The position numbers and the translations under genes were made by a program. Shown piece after piece: positions 23,601-32,600 of a stretch of DNA of 64,000 nucleotides (positions within the stretch are counted from its first letter, which is position 1; each line of letters opens with the position of its first letter). The notes beneath the pieces were generated by a model. It searched no databases and was not told the origin of the DNA. It was given only the letters and a program-made list of their open reading frames with translations. The stretch lies in contig CM032669.1 in assembly GCA_019095985.1 (NCBI GenBank), forward strand, positions 59,179,896 to 59,243,895, given 5' to 3'. The stretch comes from Streblospio benedicti. Lineage: Eukaryota; Annelida; Polychaeta; Spionida; Spionidae.

Positions 23601-26600
23601 AATATCTATTAAATATAGAATGTTAGAGTTCAACAAATCAAATAGTTATAAAAGACAATCAAACTTACAATAATTTCTTGTTATTGCCAATACAAATTTG
23701 TTACCTTGAAGGTCCTTATGTCTTGACGCGTCTTGGCATAAATGATAATTTCTCTCTGACTTTGGATTTTGATAGAGACCTAAGATGAATTTAAATAAAA
23801 ACGATGCAATTATCTATCAAATATACAATATTAGAGTATAACAAATCAAGAATATCAAACTTTCAATAATTTCTTTTAATTGCCCAAGTTCACTTTATAA
23901 TCTTTTAATGTGTTTTTCCCAAGTTTGCTTGCCATGGAAAAGTGAGAGAAGAATATAACTTATTAATTGTTAATACAGTTATTTTTAATAGTAAAAAAAC
24001 TAATTTTATGTGTTTTAAACCACCAAGTCTGAAGTCTTTGAAGATACCCACAATGTATTTAGGTGGTGAAGCATTAAAGCTTGTAACAAATATAAAATAT
24101 TTAGGAATTATACTTGACAGTAATTTTAATTTTAAAGACAATAATGATGTTATGCGTCAGATAAAAGCACTGTATACTAGAGGTAATATGGTAATTAATA
24201 AATTTAGAAAATGCCATGATGACGTCAAAATATGTCTTTTTCATGCCTTCTTAAGTACGGTATATTGTAGTCAGTTGAGGACAAACTATGATGTCCCTTT
24301 CTTTAAAAAAGCCTGTGTCGCTTATAATAATGTACGTAGAAAACTATTTGGTCTGCAACGTGGTACTAGCATGTCTGCTTTTTATGCTGATAATGGTATT
24401 AATCATTTTAAAACCTTGTACAGAAAATCGCTTGTTTATTTTCGTGATTGTATTTTTAAATGTGATAACCTCTTGGTACACAACATATTGTATCTAGTGT
24501 TTATCTTATGTTTGACTCTAATCACTCTGTCACATGGCAGACACACATTTTTAACTGGTTTTATTTGTATTTATTTACTATGTACAAGTATACTATATTT
24601 ACTTTTTTATGGTTCACCTATTTTAAAATGTATGGAATTTATATTCTGAAATAAATTATGTTATTTTATGTTATGTTATGCTATGTTATGTTATGTTATA
24701 ATTTAAACATTTGTTACCTTGCAGCACCTAATGTTTCAACACGTCTTGGCATATAAGATGGTTTCTCTGCGACTTTGGGTTTAGAAGAATGTGGCACAGT
24801 ACTTTTCTTTCCAGATGCTGAATTTGTAAGCCTTTCATTGATGTCATCATAAATTTTGTCTTTCTTGAAGGCAACAATAGTTATCTACACAGAAAAAGGT
24901 ATATTTTAGTTTCAGTAACTAATTATTCACTGATTTACTATATGCCTGCTACTCTATCAATTAATATTATGTGTATAGGTTTGTATCACCACTGATACAG
25001 ATCTTTTCGCAAACTGATTGTTGTACAATATGTTGGAGTTAATAAAATAGTCTAATATCCATATGCCTGATTTACTTAAATGATTAGATTTGAAAAATGT
25101 CATCACTAATAATACTCATGAAGACATGCTTCTGAAAAATGAAACCACCTGCATCTACCTGAACATTATTTGCCATAGAAGCCGCAGCAGCAAAGCAAGC
25201 AGCCACTTCCTGTGCTGGATAACCCATGTTCCCACATCCGAGTGTGGGAAACGCAATCGTTTGATGCTTTTCTTTCTCACATTTCCACAAACAATCTTCA
25301 ATACATTGTTGAAGAATCTGTTCAAATTAAAAAAAAATCAGCTATTCATTAATGTGTTCTAAAAATAAATTTTCTGAAAATTACCTAGAAGGTAGTTCAT
25401 AACTTTGTCCAGAAGGTAGTAGTTCATAACTAAGTTTTAAAAAAATCATCAGCAGCATGACAAAAATCTTAATTACATTTTCTTAGATCAGACTGCATTT
25501 TAGAAAATCAGAACTTTTGTTCGCCAATCGAAACAATACAAGGAAAAACATTATAGCATTGGTGTCTGATCATTGACCTACCCTAGCCGAGCTTTTGCCA
25601 GCCCAGTCACGTATGCTGACATGAATGACCATCTTACAGGGCAGAGATCCCACACTGGTAGTGGTGACCACGCTCCCCTCTCCAAGGCCTCCGCGTGCTA
25701 AAAACTCTTGCTTCATAACATCACCACCAGCCTCAGAAAATGCTTTAGCAATGGCACCACATTCACTCAGCTGAGACTTCTGATTTGCAATACTGTTCAC
25801 TAAGACATCAGCCTGTCATATGGATGGGTACAAAGTTGAAAATTTCCAAATGATTTAGACAGGTAAACATGATGAATAATATATTTGATCAAACTTTTCT
25901 AACTTAGAAAAAAAACTCATGCATTAGTAAAATGATTGAAGACAAAGTATCACATGTATTTATAAATCGAAGGATCAAAAGACTAATATCACCTATTATT
26001 AAAGTTAATCTATCATATCGGTTAATAATGATATTCAGTTTACAATTTTCACAATGATATATCAGAAAATTGCAACTTACTTTCACGGTTGTTATGTCCC
26101 CAACAATCACATCGACAGCATTTTGTGTGCTGGAAAATAAGTTAATGACTATGTCCTTTGACAGTATTGATGTCACTAAAAATATCTAATGCAACATATT
26201 CAATAACAGAAAACAGTTGCAATGGGTTGGTTGCTGAAGATACAAATACACATTCCATGTTACATTTACATGTATTAGGAAGAATTCATAATTACATCCT
26301 CTGAGTGTAGACCTGTGTATCATGTCCAACAATCTCAGCTTCAATTGCACAATTGGTCCTATTTTCTATGTGATGAAGACTTGCACATCCATCCATATTG
26401 GGGTCTGTGAATACTTGAGCCATGCCTAGAAAAAGATGTGCACATCCCATTAAATAAAACATTAAAAATAATGTTGTACTTTATGAGCATTTACCCACCC
26501 ACGCACTCATGCACATACATACAATGTTTATTTGAAATCAAACAATCAATTCAATATGTATTCAGATGACTTTACATTCACACCATGTCATTGGCATTTT

Positions 26601-29600
26601 TCACACTATATGGCCTTTCTCAACTCCTCAGGGAGCATACGGCATATATAAACAATCCAAGTTTCAACTTAAAAACCATTAACTGGTTAGTGAAAAAACT
26701 TTTTTCAAATTATTTTTTGGTAATGATCATGATGATTGAAAATATTTAAAGATTTAAACGGAATAAAAAATATAGGGTCTAGTCTGTTATAATACTATTA
26801 ACTATCATTTAACACAATACACCAAGTAATACACACCAAGTAACAACTCATATATTAGATATATATTATCATGATTGTACAGTAGAACCTGCAATTAAGA
26901 CTCATATTGAGACCATCTCTGTAATATAAATTTGAAAAAGGAGTCATGATTGAAACATGTAGAACCTGCAAATTAAAAGGTTTGACCTTTTTATTGAGAA
27001 CAGCAAAAGAATAAAAAATACAAAGAACCATTTCTCATGCTCCTCAATGTTCATAAAACGACTAAAATGGACATCCATATAAAAACCACCTCTCTATGGA
27101 GACCAGTTGAGGTCAGTCCCATGTGTAGTCTTAATAGAGAGGTTCTACTGTACTATTTTGTACTGTGATTGAATTAATTAGATTCCAAGCAGTCAGTGGA
27201 TCAAACATGTTATTACAAACCTCTCTTTTTGGTGCTGAGCGTGTCACTTTTAATACTTTTTTCCATAATCATTAGTTGGTTCTCAGCCTTATCCACAAAT
27301 GTAGACTTTCCTTTGATCCTTATTTTCCCCGATTCACAAGTTATGTGAACCTCATCACTGGAATACAATATGCTCTAATAATAATCTATTTTTAATTATG
27401 TCTATTTCCGCATATATTTGGTTAAGTACATTGCTATTTTCATCGTGGCCTTTTTCACCATAATATTCAAACATAAATAACGTTTGAAATTTGAAAATTA
27501 ACATAACTTCATTAAGATTAGACATCTAGGTTTAATGATGTGTGAGCCATATACAAATAGATTAAAAATACAATGACACAGATGTTCCACATATCATCCA
27601 CTATATTTCTTAAGATAAATCAAGAAAGACATACATTTAAGTCCAACGCTGTGTACAGACTGAACAGTGAGTTCCCCCACTGCAACGACATCTACAATTT
27701 GAGAGACTAGCGAACCATTAAAGAAGAGGTTCAACCAACACTAGAGAGCCAGCACTATTGAGTACGCATTTGCAATTTACCATCATATCTTTTGGCAATA
27801 AATTACAAGAGAAAGGTAAGAAGACAAAACCAACTTCTAGAATTTTCTAACTAATTTTATTTTACTACAATGCACAACGTGGGGGTGGGGAATCAATTTT
27901 ACCAATACAAATCAAGTATAATAAAAATTTGAAATACTGAATGATGGCATTGTGAATCGCCAAACCCCCATTTCACCGATGGCTGAGCACGGCAGTTTGA
28001 TGCAACTTAAGGCCAATTCTTGTGAATCGCCAATAATATCGAACAACAACAAAGACATTCATTCAGCATGGAAACCATGGGCATACTTGACAGAGGACAA
28101 ATGTGGTTTGAGTGGTACATAAAAGAGACAATTTACAAAAGGTTGCATCAACATTTTTCTTACATAGGAAGCGGGACATAGAGTTGCACTGTTTTCAGCG
28201 TGGGACCTGGCCCATGCACCAGAGGAGTCCAGCAAGCGCACGTATCCTAGGTTTACTTTTGTATGCCATTACGTCATTACACCAAACACGTGATCATGGA
28301 AGAAATATAGCAGATGCTGCGTGTAACATCCATGCAAGTTTATATTCACATGTAAGCGATCGCTGTGACGCAGCCACTGATGATTTTTTCGACCACAGAC
28401 ATTTCAATAGGAGTGTTTACATGCAAACGACGAAACAAACAATGTTACCTCATAGCCCAGGCGATTGTTTTGGTCGTATAGCAGAAAAATCTTTATTACA
28501 GTTCATATATAGAATTTATATCCAATAAAATTAACAATACTTACTAACACATGTCCTCTTCAATTTTCTTTATTTCAGGCCTCATATGAGACTCAATATA
28601 TCTAAACTTTGCAAGATTCTTGATATCAATGTTACAAATTTTGACGGATTTTCCTTTCAGATATTCTTCAAGAGTTTCTTTTTCATCAAGAACTATGTCT
28701 TTAAATCCATAAAGAATAATCAAATCCAATTCCTCACAAATTACAAGCAGTCCATTTTTCTGCTTGGCATTTTTAAGGATATTCCATTCTGATTTTTTTA
28801 CAACATGTCTAGTAGTTACATCTATTTTCAATTTTTCTTCCATGAAAAGGTTTGTAATATATTCACATGTTTTCTTTTCATCGTTAGGGAAAGTTACAAC
28901 TTCCAGTGTTTGATCACGAACAGTAACTTCACATGGAAATCCATCTCTCAACAGGCACTTTTTCAATTCCTGTTTAGCAAGATCATTTTGAAGCAAATCT
29001 ACATACTTCTTATCAATATTGACTCTAAAGTCTTTAACATCATTCAGAAGCTCATAGACAATAATTTGTGCTTTCTGCACATTATCACTAGTCCCCTTCA
29101 CAAGAATACTAACTAACCCTCCATCGCGAATCTCATCATGCTTGTATGTAACATCTATCTCTTGCATTTTCATTTCTATTTTGTCCCTAAGTATTTTGAA
29201 TTTCATAGACGATATTGGTTTCATTTGCTTTTCAAATAACAGGGATGGGCTTTGGTGGTTTTGGAGGAAGCTTTCTCATTTCCCCATCTGGGGAAAACTT
29301 GACATTTTCAATAACCTTTTTTTCTTCTATCTTTCGCATATCATGACCTGGGCTACTTGGTGTGAAGCTTCTTAGTTTTCCGTCACCAGAATCAGAAATT
29401 TTGGACTCACTGACTTCAAACTTGCTAGTTCTATGTGTTAGAGCAGTATCACCTATTAAAGAGGTTTCATGAACATGAGATTCTCTATGGTGCTCATCCC
29501 CATAATCTTTTACTTCAATTTTTTCATTATCAACTTCTGCATCATCTGCATTCCACGGAAATTCACATTTTTTCACCGTTATCTGCTTTCCATCAACAGT

Positions 29601-32600
29601 TTTTTTACTCTGCCGTACCACAGAATCCCGCACTGCAAGACAAAGTTAAATTGTATACAAATATACTTGATATGTGAGTTGGAATAGAAAATAATCTTTT
29701 TTTTCCAAATAACAAAAACAAAACAATAATGTCAGCAAATTAGAATACAACCCAATGTATAAAGGTATACTGAGTTTTTAACTTGTTATTTACGAGAAGA
29801 TATAAGCGTTTATTAAAGCTTTGCGTATTGCATAGAATTCCTTTCAAACAGAACCAATAGGCTTACCATATTGGCTACCAAGTACATGAAGTAATCAAAA
29901 ATTACCAAATTTTAAGACTGGTAATTGGAATTTGTTAACACTGCTGTCAGCTACAGAAGCATTCATATGAGATGTACGTGGCCATGCGCAAACTTCAGCC
30001 TTGAAAATACACTGCCGTACGATTCCCTTAGCTAGAAAAACCAAGACCCAAGTTGGGACGAGCTGGGCATAGGGATACTTCTGTAGCAATATTATCAAAT
30101 TTCAATTACCAGTCTTAAAGTCCTGTAATTTTTTAATTTGAATTACACTGCTGTCCCTAGCTACAGAAGGATTCCTATGAGAATTCAGAGTCTCCTAGGC
30201 AATATAAAGAAAAGTCACACTCAAAGGAATACCTATGACCAGAACCTAGGTTAAACATCAAACAACCTAGCAATTCTAACATCCATTCTCATTCAAGCAA
30301 AAGCTTAAGAAAAGTAATTACTTTGGACATGGATCGCCTAATTTTGACTAAAATCAAAAGAAAAAACACATAATTGTATTTGTAATTTACAAGAACTTTT
30401 ATTATACCAATCAGTTGACATCCAGCAATCCAGCATCCAGCAACAATTCTCACAATCTAGAAATTCAGCTTAACTAGATTCGCCATCTACCAAGTAAACA
30501 TAACACTCCTGTGTCTAGCTACATGTCCATCACTGAACAACAAAGTAAACATTAACATCTCCACCCTACAGATAAACAAAGCAGCAGACACTCAATTCTT
30601 AACTAAACGTTGAGTCATTATAGCTTTTTGCAACGCCCCTTCTTCCTCAACTGGCTTATTATAAAACCGAGAGAAAGCAGTTCCAAAAGTCCAACCTCAG
30701 TTTTTCAAAATGGTAGCCAATGGCAACCGGGAGCTCACTGAACTCACGGAGGCCGCTCTAATAGAATGCGGATAAAAATTGACATATCTATGTCTGCATT
30801 AATCATGACTTCCTTAAACCACATGGTTATTATTGTGCTACTCGCTGCTGGACCATAAGGTTTCCCATGGGTCAATAGCAACGCTTTAACATTTTCGCTC
30901 AGCCTACTCTCAGTTTTTAGCAAATAAATCTTAAAAGTACTTACAACACAATTAGTTTCATAATGAGGATAGGCTAAATAAATAATTTTAGGTATATGCT
31001 TATCAGGTCTACTAGTTTTTAATTTACAAGGATCTCCTATTCGGAAGGAAACCCCGGTATCCGTTAAAGTCCTGTTAGTTTTGACCAATAGAAAAATGCT
31101 GTGACCTCTCAAACCTGACAAACAACACTAATAACATAACTAATGTCTTAGTCAGAAATTCCAAAGAAAGTTTATCACTTGGCCCCAAACTATGCAAATA
31201 CTCATAATCAAGAACCTTGTTAATCGACCAAGTAACATTATAACGAGGCATGTTGGTCTTGTTGATAAACAGCATGCAAAAACTGACAAACATTAGAATC
31301 TTGACCCAATGGTACATTATTTATCTCAATATTCTTTTGACAAAGAAGAGCGCATTGTAATGGAAGGTACTGAAGTTTGCGCATGTGCACGTACATCTCA
31401 TAGGGATCCTTCTGTAGCTAGGTACAGCAGTGTAATTCGAATTGTCTGCAGCATGGATTGTTATTGTCTACATGTACATGTACGCATTCCCAATAAGCTG
31501 AATCACTGTTTACCAGCAAGGCTGTGATAATTTAGAAGTTTACTTGTGCCATGCACTTTGATCAACAGTTGTTAATGATTATAGTAGTCTTATACAAAAT
31601 ATATCACAAAATATTGCGTATTTACTATAAAATCTATTCACATAGCCAAAAAATTCAAAAACAATATATATACCATTTTCATCATTGAATCCTACGATAG
31701 CTTTGTCTGTATTACACTCTTGGTACAAAATTATGGTATCTGGTTTTCCACCTGAGCGTTTATTCTCTAAATAATTTTGAAGCAATTCTGAAGACACTCC
31801 CGCAGCAAGACCAGTTATCTAGAGGATTAATGCAAGAAATAGCTTTAAATCTAATTGTTAATATATAAATTTGTGTATGTCTCATAAATATGTATCTCTT
31901 CTTTCACTTCAAATTTGCATGTAACTTTCCAGCTAGTTTCCTTCACATTCATACATGCTTTAAAATATTAACTTTCAAATCTTCATCATCCTGTGTTGAT
32001 TTATTTATGTGTGATTTTTTGCAACAAATAAAAAAGTAATATATTTACCTCTGCACATGCTGGTGCAAAAGTAATGTCTAACAATTGGCCTTTCAGCTTT
32101 TTTATGACAGGTAATGGTGCAGCTGAAATAAAAATAATCAATAAAATCTTACAGGTAATAAATGGTTGATAACGTAAATCTTCTAATAATGGCCTACCTC
32201 TAATACCTGCCTAAGCGGAAAAACTCACATCAATGTACTGAGCGTACGGCAAATCTGCCATGCTGCGCTTATAAACCCACAGTATATTATCATATTAGTT
32301 GCCTTGAGTCCACCGTCAAGGCTCTGTTTGATACCTACTTGATACCTGTGCTTCAGTATGGGGTTTGGCCAATAGAAAACTCTTTCAAGTGAATGATGCA
32401 GTGCCGTACGGTGCTTTATGGTACTCGTGTCATTCGCTACCCCAGGCAAACGGGAAATCTGTTGTGCGGCGCCGTAAAGTAGAATTTTTTTCACTGGGTT
32501 TAACCCCATGTAAAATACATTGGATTAATCAGCACGAATATTTTGTTCACCGTACGGGAGCTGCCATAAGGTACTATGGGTTTTGCCAAGTACCCTATGA

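Noticed and set aside
28112-28528. 138-codon + strand frame inside a PARP intron
   Set aside because: No family resemblance, no splice context of its own, and it lies among repeat-like words; probably chance.
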